Source of the DNA: Streptomyces spectabilis | GTDB lineage: Bacteria > Actinomycetota > Actinomycetes > Streptomycetales > Streptomycetaceae | Length of the DNA stretch: 64,000 nt | Direction of reading: 5' to 3' | Assembly: GCF_008704795.1 (NCBI RefSeq) | Contig: NZ_CP023690.1 | Coordinates: forward strand, 558,001 to 622,000 | In this document: positions 32,953-41,425 of the stretch, piece by piece | Layout of the letters: every line of letters starts with the position of its first letter | Numbering within the stretch: position 1 is the stretch's first letter | Notes under the pieces: generated by a model | The model's input: the letters and a program-made list of their open reading frames with translations, nothing else | Told to the model about the DNA's origin: nothing | The model's database searches: none | Position numbers and translations under genes: made by a program

Positions 32953-34356
32953 TCAGGCCCTGAGGCGGACGCCCTCCAGCTGGCGGTCCTCCTCCATCGG
33001 GGCACCCGCGTAGAAGTCCTTGCCCTCCGGGGTGCACACCTCCTGGATCCACTCCGTGTCCTTCGCGTAGGCCTCGAAGCACACGGAGCCGTCGGGGACG
33101 CTGATGCTGAAGCCCTGCATGGGGTAGTTGGAGTCCTCGTCCCCGATGTACAGGTCCTCCTCGTCCCCGGCGTTCTTCCACTGGTCCCCCGCGCGCCAGT
33201 GCTCGGTCACGTAGGCGGCGGTGGCGTTGACGCCGCCCGTGCCGGACACCGCGATGTTGAGGGACCGGATCGGCTTGTCCTCGCCCACCGTCCCGGCCTC
33301 CTCCCCGTCGCACACCGGGTCCTGCCAGCCCTCGTCCTGCACGTAGGCGCGGTAGCAGATGTGCCGGCCCTCGCCGCTCGCGGCGAGTTCGCGCACCGCG
33401 GCGGCCGCGGTGCGCTCCTCGGGCTCGTCCTCCTCGGAGTCGTCGCCTCCACCGCCGCCTCCACCGTCCTGCGACTTCTCCTCCTTGTCCTCGTCGGGCT
33501 TCTCGGCGGGTTCGTCGTCCTTCTTGCCGGACGGCGGGGGCGCGCTGCTGATGGGGGCGGAGGGACTGACCGGCTTGATCTTTCCGGCCTCCGCGGGCTT
33601 CTCCCGCGCCACGCTCTTGACCTGCGGCTGGTACGAGATCCAGATCATCACGAAGGCGATGGCCACCGCGAGGAGCAGTCCGAAGGTGGTGGCCAGCCAG
33701 CCCGGCAGGATCCCGCGCTGCACGAACGTGCCGTCCACGTCCTTCGGTTCGGCCCCGGAGCGCCGCACCGAGAGCACGTACGGCTGCTCCTGCTTGGATC
33801 CGAACCAGGTGATCTGCCGCGGCCGCAGCGTCACCTTCACGAACGCGGCCCGGCCCGGCTCGATCTGGACGTTGCCCGGCTGGAGGTCGTAGGAGATCCG
33901 GTCGCCGGTGTCGCTGCCGCCGAGGGACGCGGTGACCTTGGTGTTGCCGAGGTTGTCCACCGCGAGCTTCGGCCGTCCCCGGAACCGCCCCTTCACCGTC
34001 GGCGGCACCAACTCCGCGCGCACCTCGCTGAAGGGGGTGACGGTGAGGTTGCCCTCGGGGACGACGACGGCGTCCGGATGTTCCGTCGGTGTGACCCGCA
34101 CCGCGTACGGATGGGGTCCCGCGGTCGCGTCCGGCGTGCGCGGCGGTGCGAACGTCAGGACCACCGTGTCGGTCGTCCCGGGGTAGAGCCGCAGACTGCG
34201 CGGCTCGACGGTGGTCCAGGGGGCGAGGTCGCCCACCGGTTCGAAGTGGTACTCGTCGACGATGTCGCCGGTGTTGCGCACCCGCAGGCGCACCGTGGTG
34301 CTGTCCCCGGGATCGACGGTGGCGGATGCGGGTTCCAAAGAGGTCCAAAGGCTCAC
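32953..34356 (-). CDS. CIS-locus single-span membrane protein with W-rich C-terminal repeats
   Basis: 467 residues on the opposite strand inside the CIS locus. Residues 1-210 contain two Ig/CARDB-like beta domains (SATVDPGDSTTVRLRVRNTGDIVDEYHFEPVG, KLAVDNLGNTKVTASLGG). One membrane span follows at about 219-242. A Pro/Glu/Lys/Gly-rich linker runs to about 320. Residues 330-467 hold two repeats like clostridial hydrophobic-W modules (ICYRAYVQDEGWQDPV, VCFEAYAKDTEWIQEV). No catalytic motif is visible, so a hydrolytic-protein label would not be supported. GTG 34356 lies six bases after TAGCGT with CTGACG 17 bases further up, consistent with a leaderless start. A membrane anchor or sensor for the CIS is a reasonable guess. 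Confidence 0.7.
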   Translation of the reverse strand: MSLWTSLEPASATVDPGDSTTVRLRVRNTGDIVDEYHFEPVGDLAPWTTVEPRSLRLYPGTTDTVVLTFAPPRTPDATAGPHPYAVRVTPTEHPDAVVVPEGNLTVTPFSEVRAELVPPTVKGRFRGRPKLAVDNLGNTKVTASLGGSDTGDRISYDLQPGNVQIEPGRAAFVKVTLRPRQITWFGSKQEQPYVLSVRRSGAEPKDVDGTFVQRGILPGWLATTFGLLLAVAIAFVMIWISYQPQVKSVAREKPAEAGKIKPVSPSAPISSAPPPSGKKDDEPAEKPDEDKEEKSQDGGGGGGGDDSEEDEPEERTAAAAVRELAASGEGRHICYRAYVQDEGWQDPVCDGEEAGTVGEDKPIRSLNIAVSGTGGVNATAAYVTEHWRAGDQWKNAGDEEDLYIGDEDSNYPMQGFSISVPDGSVCFEAYAKDTEWIQEVCTPEGKDFYAGAPMEEDRQLEGVRLRA

Positions 34357-34661
34357 GCCACGACGCTAGGAGGGGCCCGCCGCCCCGTCAGGAGGCGGCC
34401 GGGCAGACCCTGTTGCCCCCAAGGGCGACGGCGGGTGCCCCCGCCCGCCCCCGCTGAGCCCGCGCCCCGTCGCCCGGCCGCACGGACCGGATCGGCACGG
34501 CGGGCGGGGAACGCGCTCCGTGCCCCTGAGGGCAGTGGCGTTGCCCGGCGACCGGCACTCAAGGCCGTTTCAGCGGCGGCACGCACCCGCCAGGGTGAAG
34601 AGGTCCCGTCCCGTACCCCGAGTTCCGTACCCCGCGTCCCGTACTCCGAGGAGAGCAGAGC
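34357..34661. promoter_or_regulatory. Divergent promoter region of the CIS structural operon
   Basis: 305 bases between the membrane-protein gene and the sheath gene, with no ORF. The minus-strand promoter (CTGACG / TAGCGT) lies at its left end. On the plus side, three tandem 14-bp repeats end 4 bases before the sheath ribosome site. Confidence 0.55.
34609..34650 (+). repeat. Three tandem 14-bp repeats in the sheath-gene leader
   Basis: TCCCGTACCCCGAG / TTCCGTACCCCGCG / TCCCGTACTCCGAG at 34609, 34623 and 34637. They lie immediately upstream of GGAGAG and ATG 34662. They may be a regulator site or an element of the 5' untranslated region that tunes sheath expression. Confidence 0.65.
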
Positions 34662-36257
34662 ATGCCGTCCTATCTGTCACCCGGCGTCTACGTCGAGGAG
34701 GTGGCCAGCGGTTCGCGCCCGATCGAGGGCGTCGGCACCTCCGTAGCGGCCTTCGTCGGGCTAGCGCCGACCGGACCGCTGAACGAGCCGACCCTGGTGA
34801 CGAACTGGACCCAGTACGTCACCTCCTTCGGCGACTTCACCGACGGGTACTACCTCGCCCACTCCGTGTACGGCTTCTTCAACAACGGCGGTTCCGCCGC
34901 GTACGTGGTGCGGGTCGGCGACGCCGCCGAGGGCGGTGCCGGTGACGGCGAGGCCCCCGCCGCGGTGACCGGCGCGGCGGCCCCGGCGGCCCTGCCCGCC
35001 GCCGAGCCGCGGCAGCTCGGCACCTTCGCCGTGGCGGCCACGGCGAACGGCTCGCACGGCCCCCTGACGGTGGAGGTCGCCGACCCCGAGGGCGAGGGCC
35101 CCGCCGAGCGCTTCAAGCTCGTCGTCAAGGACGGCGGCAAGCAGGTCGAGAGCTTCGACGTCAGCGCCAAGAAGGGCAACCGGTCCTACGTCGTCACCCA
35201 GGTGAAGGAGCGCTCCAAGCTCATCACCGTGACGGAGGCGGCCCCGGCGGCGCAGCTCGCCCGCCCCGAGAACCAGACCGTGACCCTTGCCGCGCCCCCG
35301 GCCCCCGCACCCGCACCCGCCCCCGTCGAGCGGGACGCGACCGCGCACCCCGGCCCGGCCCAGTACCTCGGCGACTCCGCGGACCGCACGGGCTTCGGCG
35401 GCCTCGAGGCCATCGACGAGATCTCCATGGTCGCGGTGCCCGACCTCATGGCCGCCTACCAGCGGGGCACGATCGACCTGGAGGCCGTCAAGGCCGTGCA
35501 GCTCGGCCTCATCGCCCACTGCGAGCTGATGGGCGACAGGGTCGCGGTCATCGACCCGCCGCCGAGCCTCAATGCCCGTCAGATCCGGGTGTGGCGCCAG
35601 GAGACCGCGGGCTACGACTCCAAGTACGCGGCCCTGTACTACCCCTGGCTGAAGACCTTCGACCCGGCCACGGGCCGGTCCCGGCTGATGCCGCCCAGCG
35701 GTCACGTCGCCGGCATCTGGGCCCGCAACGACTCCGAGCGTGGCGTGCACAAGGCCCCCGCCAACGAGGTCGTGCGCGGCGCCGTCGACCTGGAGCTCCA
35801 GATCACCCGCGGCGAGCAGGACCTGCTCAACCCCATCGGCGTCAACTGCATCCGTGCCTTCCCGGGCCGCGGCGTGCGCGTCTGGGGCGCCCGCACCCTC
35901 TCGTCCGACCCCGAGTGGCGCTATCTGAACATCCGCCGGTACTTCAACTACCTGGAGGAGTCGATCCTCATCGGCACCCAGTGGGTGGTGTTCGAGCCGA
36001 ACGACCACGCCCTGTGGGCCCGCATCCGCCGCAACATCTCGGCGTTCCTGGTCAACGAGTGGCGCAGCGGAGCGCTCTTCGGCCGCCGGCCCGACGAGGC
36101 CTACTACGTGAAGTGCGACGAGGAGACCAACCCGGCGGAGTCGGTCGACCTGGGCCGGGTCGTGTGCGAGATCGGTGTGGCGCCGGTCAAGCCCGCCGAG
36201 TTCGTGATCTTCCGCCTCTCCCAGTTCTCCAGCGGCAGCGGGGAGTTGGAGGAGTAG
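34662..36257 (+). CDS. cis2: Contractile sheath protein of the injection system (Pvc2-like)
   Basis: 531 residues. The N terminus MPSYLSPGVYVEEVASGSRPIEGVGTSVAAFVG is the phage-tail sheath signature, with GYYLAHSVYGFFNNGGSAAYVVRV after it. Residues of about 95-235 form an inserted Ala/Pro-flanked beta domain, and the C-terminal sheath domain carries VNCIRAFPGRGVRVWGARTLSSDPEWRYLNIRRYFNYLEESI and the terminal FVIFRLSQF strand. The sheath contracts to drive the inner tube. GAGGAGAG precedes ATG 34662. It opens the long structural operon that runs to 48554. Confidence 0.95.
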   Translation: MPSYLSPGVYVEEVASGSRPIEGVGTSVAAFVGLAPTGPLNEPTLVTNWTQYVTSFGDFTDGYYLAHSVYGFFNNGGSAAYVVRVGDAAEGGAGDGEAPAAVTGAAAPAALPAAEPRQLGTFAVAATANGSHGPLTVEVADPEGEGPAERFKLVVKDGGKQVESFDVSAKKGNRSYVVTQVKERSKLITVTEAAPAAQLARPENQTVTLAAPPAPAPAPAPVERDATAHPGPAQYLGDSADRTGFGGLEAIDEISMVAVPDLMAAYQRGTIDLEAVKAVQLGLIAHCELMGDRVAVIDPPPSLNARQIRVWRQETAGYDSKYAALYYPWLKTFDPATGRSRLMPPSGHVAGIWARNDSERGVHKAPANEVVRGAVDLELQITRGEQDLLNPIGVNCIRAFPGRGVRVWGARTLSSDPEWRYLNIRRYFNYLEESILIGTQWVVFEPNDHALWARIRRNISAFLVNEWRSGALFGRRPDEAYYVKCDEETNPAESVDLGRVVCEIGVAPVKPAEFVIFRLSQFSSGSGELEE

Positions 36258-36365
36258 GCCGGGGCGCCCTCCCGCACATCTCGTCTCCTCGTATGTCTCC
36301 CCACCTCGCACATCGCCTCGTACGTCACCGGCAAGAAGCCCAGAAGCCAGAAGGAACGCGAACCC

Positions 36366-36809
36366 ATGAGTCTCATGCAGGGTGACTCCCTCACCTCACA
36401 CAACTTCGGCCTGCAGATCGACGGAGTGATGGTCGAGTACCTCTCGGAGGTCAGCGGCCTCACCATCGAGCAGGACGTCATCGTCAGCCAGCAGAACACC
36501 GCGCAGGGCCAGATCGACATCAACCTGCTGCCGGGCGTGCAGAAGAACGGGCAGTGCACCGTGGTGCGCGGCATGACCCAGTCGGCCTCGTTCACCCAGT
36601 GGATCAACGACTCGATCAACGGGCGGATGAGCACGGCCCGCAAGAACGCCTCGATCATCATGATGGACTTCGAGGACAACCCGGTGAAGCGGTACAACCT
36701 GCGCAACGCCTGGTGCAGCAAGATCGACGCGAGCACCCTCAAGGCGGGCGAGGCCGCCGCGCTCACCGAGACCGTCACCATCGTCTTCGAAGAACTGGTC
36801 ATCGAGTAA
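36366..36809 (+). CDS. Inner tube protein (Pvc1/gp19-like)
   Basis: 147 residues. FGLQIDGVMVEYLSEVSGLTIEQDVI, GRMSTARKNASIIMMDFEDNPVKRYNLRNAWCSKIDASTLKAGEAAALTETVTIVFEELVIE is the gp19/Hcp-like tube fold with the usual C-terminal strand. It stacks as hexamers inside the sheath and may carry cargo in its lumen. A second tube gene lies at 40974. AAGGAA precedes ATG 36366. Its stop shares bases with the next start (TAATG), so the genes are coupled. Confidence 0.9.
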   Translation: MSLMQGDSLTSHNFGLQIDGVMVEYLSEVSGLTIEQDVIVSQQNTAQGQIDINLLPGVQKNGQCTVVRGMTQSASFTQWINDSINGRMSTARKNASIIMMDFEDNPVKRYNLRNAWCSKIDASTLKAGEAAALTETVTIVFEELVIE

Positions 36810-37315
36810 TGCGGCGCACCGCTGTCGGCGCGCCGGGCCGGGGGACGGCCGCCGCGGCACCGCCCGCTCCGCGGGCCGCGGCGGCGGGAGCGGAGTCCCC
36901 GCCCCCGCCCCCGTCCCCGCCTCCCGCCGGGACCGCGCTGCGGGAGCTGCGCACGGAGTTCCCCTTCCAACTGCCGCGCGGCTACGTCGACGAGGCCGGG
37001 ACCGTGCACCGGGACGGGGTGATGCGCCTCTCGACGGCGCGGGACGAACTCGTCCCACTGCGCGACGTCCGGGTCCAGGAGAATCCGGCGTACCTGTCGG
37101 TGGTGCTCCTCGGGCGCGTCATCACGCGCCTGGGCACGCTCGCGACCGTGCACGACGGGACGGTGGAGAACATGTTCGCCTCCGACCTCGCCTTCCTCCA
37201 GGACTTCTACCGTCAGATCAACGCCGAGGGCCACACCCGCGCCGCGGTGGAGTGCCCGCACTGCTCCGAGCCGTTCGAGGTGGAACTCGGCGGGAGCCGC
37301 CTGGGGGAATCGTGA
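36809..37315 (+). CDS. Small CIS protein with a single CxxC (gp14/tail-assembly-like)
   Basis: 168 residues from ATG 36809. An Ala/Pro-rich N-terminal stretch of about 50 residues leads to LRELRTEFPFQLPRGYVDEAGTVHRDGVMRLSTARDELVPLRDVRVQENPAYLSVVLLGRVITRLG, then a C-terminal CPHCSEPFEVELGG. The middle resembles tail-assembly chaperones or gpG-like proteins that sit between tube and tape-measure genes. The CxxC with only two Cys may bind metal as a dimer. It overlaps the tube stop by one base and the next gene by four. Confidence 0.7.
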   Translation: MRRTAVGAPGRGTAAAAPPAPRAAAAGAESPPPPPSPPPAGTALRELRTEFPFQLPRGYVDEAGTVHRDGVMRLSTARDELVPLRDVRVQENPAYLSVVLLGRVITRLGTLATVHDGTVENMFASDLAFLQDFYRQINAEGHTRAAVECPHCSEPFEVELGGSRLGES

Positions 37316-37470
37316 CGTACGCGACCGACCGGCTGCAGGAGGAGATCGCGTACGTCGCCTATCACTTCCACTGGAACCTGGAGACGATCCTGGACCTCGA
37401 ACATCACGACCGGCGCCGCTACACGCGCCAGATCGCGTCGTTCGTGGCACTCGCAGGGGCGGAGGGCTGA
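37312..37470 (+). CDS. DUF6760-like small protein (52 aa)
   Basis: 52 residues from GTG 37312, overlapping the previous stop (GTGA). MTYATDRLQEEIAYVAYHFHWNLETILDLEHHDRRRYTRQIASFVALAG is a short, helical protein conserved at this position in contractile systems. Together with the previous gene it mirrors the overlapping tail-assembly pair of phages. Its exact role is unknown. Confidence 0.75.
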   Translation: MTYATDRLQEEIAYVAYHFHWNLETILDLEHHDRRRYTRQIASFVALAGAEG

Positions 37471-37473
37471 GCG

Positions 37474-40400
37474 ATGGGGTTCTGGGACCGGCTGCGGGGC
37501 GCGCGGGGGCGTGGCTCGGGGCGGCCTGAGGGGCCTGGCGCCGGTGAGGGGCACGGCTCGGGCGAAGGCCGGGCGGTGGGTTCCGGCGGCGGGGTGTCCG
37601 CGCGCGCCGCTTGGCCGACGCTGCCGCCCATCCAGCGTTCCGTGGGCGGCGGGGAGGCCGGGGTCGCGGACGCCGCGTTCGGCAGGCGGCTGCCGACGTG
37701 GCAGGACCCCTCCTTCACGGTGGCGTCGGCCCGCACCAGGGTCCTGGACGGCGCCATCGGCGGCCTGCTCTCCGCGACACCCCTGGCCGACCCGGCGCGG
37801 CCGGTCACGGGGCTCGAAGGGGCCGTGAGCGCGGTGTCCTGGACGGTTGCGTCGCGGGAGCCTTCGCCGCGGCGGGTGCCTGTCGCTCCGCTGCGGGCGC
37901 TGCCGGGGGCGGGGGCCGCCTCATTCGCGCCGCCCGCTTCGCCTGCGGCGTCCTCGCCGTCCTCGGCAGGTTCGGATTCACCGTCCACGTCTGTGGCGCC
38001 TGCCGTGCCGTCCGCTTCCTCGTCGGTCACCGTCGCACGGTCACTGCGACACAGTGCTCCCAGTGGCACGGGCGCCTCCGGTGAATCCCGTCGACTCATG
38101 CAGGCCCACGGACCCTCGATGCCGCGCCCGAACGCCGAGCACGCGGCCTCCTCGCCAAGGTCCGATCCGCCGCCCACGTCCGGGGCGCCCACCGTGGCAT
38201 CCGCTTCCTCGTCAGTCACCGTCGCACGGTCACTGCGACCCAGTGCTCCCGGTGGCACGGGCGCCTCCGGTGGATCCCGTCAGTTCATGGGGGACCGCGG
38301 ATCCTCGGGGCACGCGGCTTCATCGCCAAGGTCGGATCCGCCGCCCACGTCCGGGGCGCCCACCGTGGCATCCGCTTCCTCGTCAGTCACCGTCGCACAG
38401 CCGCTGCGACCCAATACTCCCGATAGCACGGGCGCCTCCGACGGATCCCGTCGACTCATGGAGGCCCACGGCCCCTCAGGGCCGCGCCCGAACGCCGAGC
38501 ACGCGGCCTCCTCGCCAAGATCGGATCCGCCGCCCACGTCCGGGGCGCCCACCGTGGCATCCGCTTCCTCGTCAGTCACCGTCGCACGGTCACTGCGACC
38601 CAATACTCCCGATAGCACGGGCGCCTCCGGCGGATCCCGTCGACTCATGGAGGCCCACGGCCCCTCAGGGCCGCGCCCGAACGCCGGGCACGCGGCTTCC
38701 TCAGCGCCGTCCGCGCGCTCGGCGGCGCCCTCGCCGTCCTCGGCAGGTTCGAATTCACCGTCCACGTCCGGGGCACCCACCGCGGTACCTGTCGTGCCGA
38801 CCGCCTCCTCATCGGTCACCGTCGCGCGGTCGTTGGGACCCAGTGCTCCCGGTGGCGCAGGCGCCTCCGGTGGATCCCGACGGTTCACAGAAGCCCGCGG
38901 GCCCTCGGGGCCGCGCCCGAACGCCGGGCATGCGACTTCCTCAGCGCCATCCGCGCGCTCGGCAGCGCCCTCGCCGTCCTCGGCGTCGTCGCCTTCCTCG
39001 GCAAGTTCGGATTCGCCGTCCACATCCGTGGCGCCTGCCGTGCCGTTCACTTCCTCGTCGGTCACCGTCGCACGGTCATTGGGACCCAGTGCTCCCGGTG
39101 GCGCGGGCGCCTCCGGTGGATCCCGTCGGTTCACGGAGGCCGGCGGATCCTCGGCGGCGGCTGGCGCTGCCACGCGGAGTCCCGTCGTCCGGAGTTCTGT
39201 CGTGCAGACGAAGCGGAGCGCAGAGGCGGCTCCCCTCATGTCCGAGGAGCCTTCCGAAGGGTCAACCGCCCTGCCCCCTACGGCAGTTACCGTTCAGGGC
39301 CCGGACCCGGCTCGCAGTGTTCGTGTGACGCCTGCGCCGCCCGCCGCCCCCTCCTCTAGCCCCCTCATCAAGGCCCAGGCCGCGTCGACAGCGGTGCAGC
39401 GGCGCGTCCTGGCAGTCGCCCGCCGGGAAGCCGCACCGGCTCGGAAAGCGAGCGGTGGTTCTGGCGAGGAGTCCGCCTCGGCCGACGGCGAAACCCCCGG
39501 GCAGCAGGCGGCCGCCCGGCAAGACACCCCGCCGGTTCCGCCCAGCAGCGGCCCGGCCACCAAGCCGCGCACAGGAGCACGTATCGCCGACAGCCAGGCC
39601 ACCGCCTCCGTCAGCAGCCCACCGCCGGTGCAGCGAGCGGTGTCCCCGGGGAACTCGGGCGCATCCGGAGTACGTCCAACAGCACTAAGTGGTACGGGAG
39701 ATGAGCGGGGTACGCAGAGCCGCCCGGCCCAACCGAGCGGCGGCGCCGCCGACAGGCCAACCGCGCCCTCACCGCGGACGGAGCCTCAGTGCTCGACGGA
39801 GGCGCGCGACCCACTACTCCCTGTCCACACCACCCCGAGCCCCAAGGCCCAACCAAGTCAAGCCACCGACAGGCCCACCCCGCCCTCACCACGGACAGCA
39901 ACACGGCCCTCGACGGAAGCGCACGCTCCCCTTCCCGACCACGCGCGCCCAAGCCCCAAGACGAAGCCGAACCATACGTCGGCCTCCCCTGGGACGCCGT
40001 CCTCGGTCGGCATCACGTCTCATACGGCCAGTGCGAACGCGAGCAACGCCCCCGTCCAGCGGCGCGCCGACGCGCCCCGCTCCGGCAAGGGAACTCAAAA
40101 CACCCCGCACCAGCAACCGAACACACCAGTCACCCACACCACCCCACCGGCGCCCGGCCCGACCCCGAGCACTCGCGACACATCCCCCACACACCCACAG
40201 ACACAACACACATCAACACCCCAGCCCGCCCCAACCGACTCGACCACGCCCAGCACCAGCGCCACCCCCGTCCAGCGTCGAGCCGTCCTGCCCCACTCCA
40301 GTACGGGACCTCAGCACACCCCACACCACCGACCGGGCACACCTCCCAACCACGCCACAGCCCCTGTGCAGCGCAGCACCACTCCCCGTCCGGGCCTCGG

Positions 40401-40905
40401 CGCCCCCGTGCCCTCTGTGCCGACGGCCCCGGCCCCACCCCTCCAACGACGGCCCACACCTCTCGGCGCTCCGATCACCCCCTCACCCACCGGCCCCCGC
40501 GTAGCGTCGGCGGCGTCGCCGACCGGTGGCGGGGAACTCACCGTCCAGCGGACCCCGTCCTCGGCGATCGGTTCGCTCGCCTCGTCGGCGGCCGCCGCGG
40601 TCGCCGACAGTCTGGGGCGGGCCGAGTCGCGCAGGACGGAGCGGGCCGACGACCCGCCGCCGGCCTACAGTCCGACCGCCGAGGACGACCCGCTGCCCCG
40701 GTACACCCCGGTCCGAGCCCCGGTGCGCGAGGCTCCGCCCGCCTACACGCGGGTCCCCGAGGGCGCGTTCGACCCGAAGCACCTCAGCGACTTCCAGGTC
40801 GACGAGCTGGTGCACCGGATGGTCGGCCGCATCACGCGGCTGATCCGCACCGAGCTGCGCATGGACCGCGAGCGGATCGGCAGGCTGCGTGACGACCACC
40901 GCTGA
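37474..40905 (+). CDS. Giant low-complexity CIS protein with tandem repeats (1143 aa)
   Basis: 1143 residues from ATG 37474 (GCGGAGGG upstream), three bases after the previous stop. The N terminus has a compact part: PTLPPIQRSVGGG and ADAAFGRRLPTWQDPSFTVASARTRVLDGAIGGLL. About six tandem units of 57-82 residues follow (38017 to about 39160), each starting SSVTVARSLxP and containing GASGGSRRLMEAHGPSGPRPNA. A Pro/Thr/Ser/His-rich zone holds several PVQRR motifs. The C terminus is ordered, with PPAYSP and PPAYTR followed by DFQVDELVHRMVGRITRLIRTELRMDRERIGRLR, an amphipathic helix pair. It lies where a tape measure or hub-related protein is expected, between the two tube genes; no true tape measure was found elsewhere. 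Function unknown. Confidence 0.75.
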   Translation: MGFWDRLRGARGRGSGRPEGPGAGEGHGSGEGRAVGSGGGVSARAAWPTLPPIQRSVGGGEAGVADAAFGRRLPTWQDPSFTVASARTRVLDGAIGGLLSATPLADPARPVTGLEGAVSAVSWTVASREPSPRRVPVAPLRALPGAGAASFAPPASPAASSPSSAGSDSPSTSVAPAVPSASSSVTVARSLRHSAPSGTGASGESRRLMQAHGPSMPRPNAEHAASSPRSDPPPTSGAPTVASASSSVTVARSLRPSAPGGTGASGGSRQFMGDRGSSGHAASSPRSDPPPTSGAPTVASASSSVTVAQPLRPNTPDSTGASDGSRRLMEAHGPSGPRPNAEHAASSPRSDPPPTSGAPTVASASSSVTVARSLRPNTPDSTGASGGSRRLMEAHGPSGPRPNAGHAASSAPSARSAAPSPSSAGSNSPSTSGAPTAVPVVPTASSSVTVARSLGPSAPGGAGASGGSRRFTEARGPSGPRPNAGHATSSAPSARSAAPSPSSASSPSSASSDSPSTSVAPAVPFTSSSVTVARSLGPSAPGGAGASGGSRRFTEAGGSSAAAGAATRSPVVRSSVVQTKRSAEAAPLMSEEPSEGSTALPPTAVTVQGPDPARSVRVTPAPPAAPSSSPLIKAQAASTAVQRRVLAVARREAAPARKASGGSGEESASADGETPGQQAAARQDTPPVPPSSGPATKPRTGARIADSQATASVSSPPPVQRAVSPGNSGASGVRPTALSGTGDERGTQSRPAQPSGGAADRPTAPSPRTEPQCSTEARDPLLPVHTTPSPKAQPSQATDRPTPPSPRTATRPSTEAHAPLPDHARPSPKTKPNHTSASPGTPSSVGITSHTASANASNAPVQRRADAPRSGKGTQNTPHQQPNTPVTHTTPPAPGPTPSTRDTSPTHPQTQHTSTPQPAPTDSTTPSTSATPVQRRAVLPHSSTGPQHTPHHRPGTPPNHATAPVQRSTTPRPGLGAPVPSVPTAPAPPLQRRPTPLGAPITPSPTGPRVASAASPTGGGELTVQRTPSSAIGSLASSAAAAVADSLGRAESRRTERADDPPPAYSPTAEDDPLPRYTPVRAPVREAPPAYTRVPEGAFDPKHLSDFQVDELVHRMVGRITRLIRTELRMDRERIGRLRDDHR
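38017..39160 (+). repeat. In-frame tandem repeat array of the giant CIS protein
   Basis: Six units of about 171-246 bases, the first three highly similar at DNA level. Units 2 and 3 start exactly 171 bases apart over CCGCCCACGTCCGGGGCGCC. The unit length is a multiple of three, so gain or loss keeps the frame. This is a likely site of recombination and strain variation. Confidence 0.8.
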
Positions 40906-40973
40906 GCCGACGCGGTCCCCCCTCGTACGGCACGTAGACACGGTCAGAAGGAACGACAGAAAGGCTCCGCGCG

Positions 40974-41396
40974 ATGCCCCGCCAGGACCCGGGCTCCACG
41001 ATGTGGTTCCGCCTCTCCATCGACGGCGAGAGCCTCGGCTACTTCAACGGCTGTCAAGGGCTGTCGTCGCAGGTGGAGATCGAGCACCGGCAGGAGGGCG
41101 GCAACAACGGCTTCGTGTGGCAACTGCCGTCCCGCGTCACGTTCCCCACCATCCGGCTGACCCGCCCGCTCACCCCGGACACCACGAAGGTCGCCAAGTG
41201 GATCTCCACCGTGCAGACCGGGATCAAGCGGCCCACCGCCGAGATCGCGGCGCTGCGCGCGGACGGCTCGGAGGTGGCCCGCTGGGGTCTCATCGACGTG
41301 CTCCCGGTGAGCTGGCAGGGCCCCCGGCTCGACCCCGGCAGCCCGGCCGTCGCCACGGAGGTCCTGGAGATCGCCCACCACGGGTTCACGGACTGA
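40974..41396 (+). CDS. Second inner tube protein (tube initiator, Pvc5-like)
   Basis: 140 residues. MWFRLSIDGESLGYFNGCQGLSSQVEIEHRQEGGNNGFVWQLPSRVTFPTIRLTRPLTPDT and the C-terminal LDPGSPAVATEVLEIAHHGF are of the gp19/Hcp type but differ from the 36366 tube. It precedes the hub/spike genes, where the tube-initiator sits in Pvc/Afp systems. AGAAAGG precedes ATG 40974. Confidence 0.9.
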   Translation: MPRQDPGSTMWFRLSIDGESLGYFNGCQGLSSQVEIEHRQEGGNNGFVWQLPSRVTFPTIRLTRPLTPDTTKVAKWISTVQTGIKRPTAEIAALRADGSEVARWGLIDVLPVSWQGPRLDPGSPAVATEVLEIAHHGFTD

Positions 41397-41425
41397 GAGC
41401 CGGAAGACAGGAGCGGGAGACCCCT

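Noticed and set aside
30741..33005. 754-residue minus-strand open frame
   Set aside because: Lies opposite the ATPase, whose Walker A/B motifs are unmistakable; the translation has no domain-like pattern.
32953..34356. Annotation as a hydrolase
   Set aside because: No catalytic motif is visible; the readable parts are beta domains, a membrane span and W-type repeats.
37847..39328. CRISPR-like repeated DNA
   Set aside because: The repeats are long (171-246 bases), in frame and within a protein gene, with no spacers or cas genes nearby.
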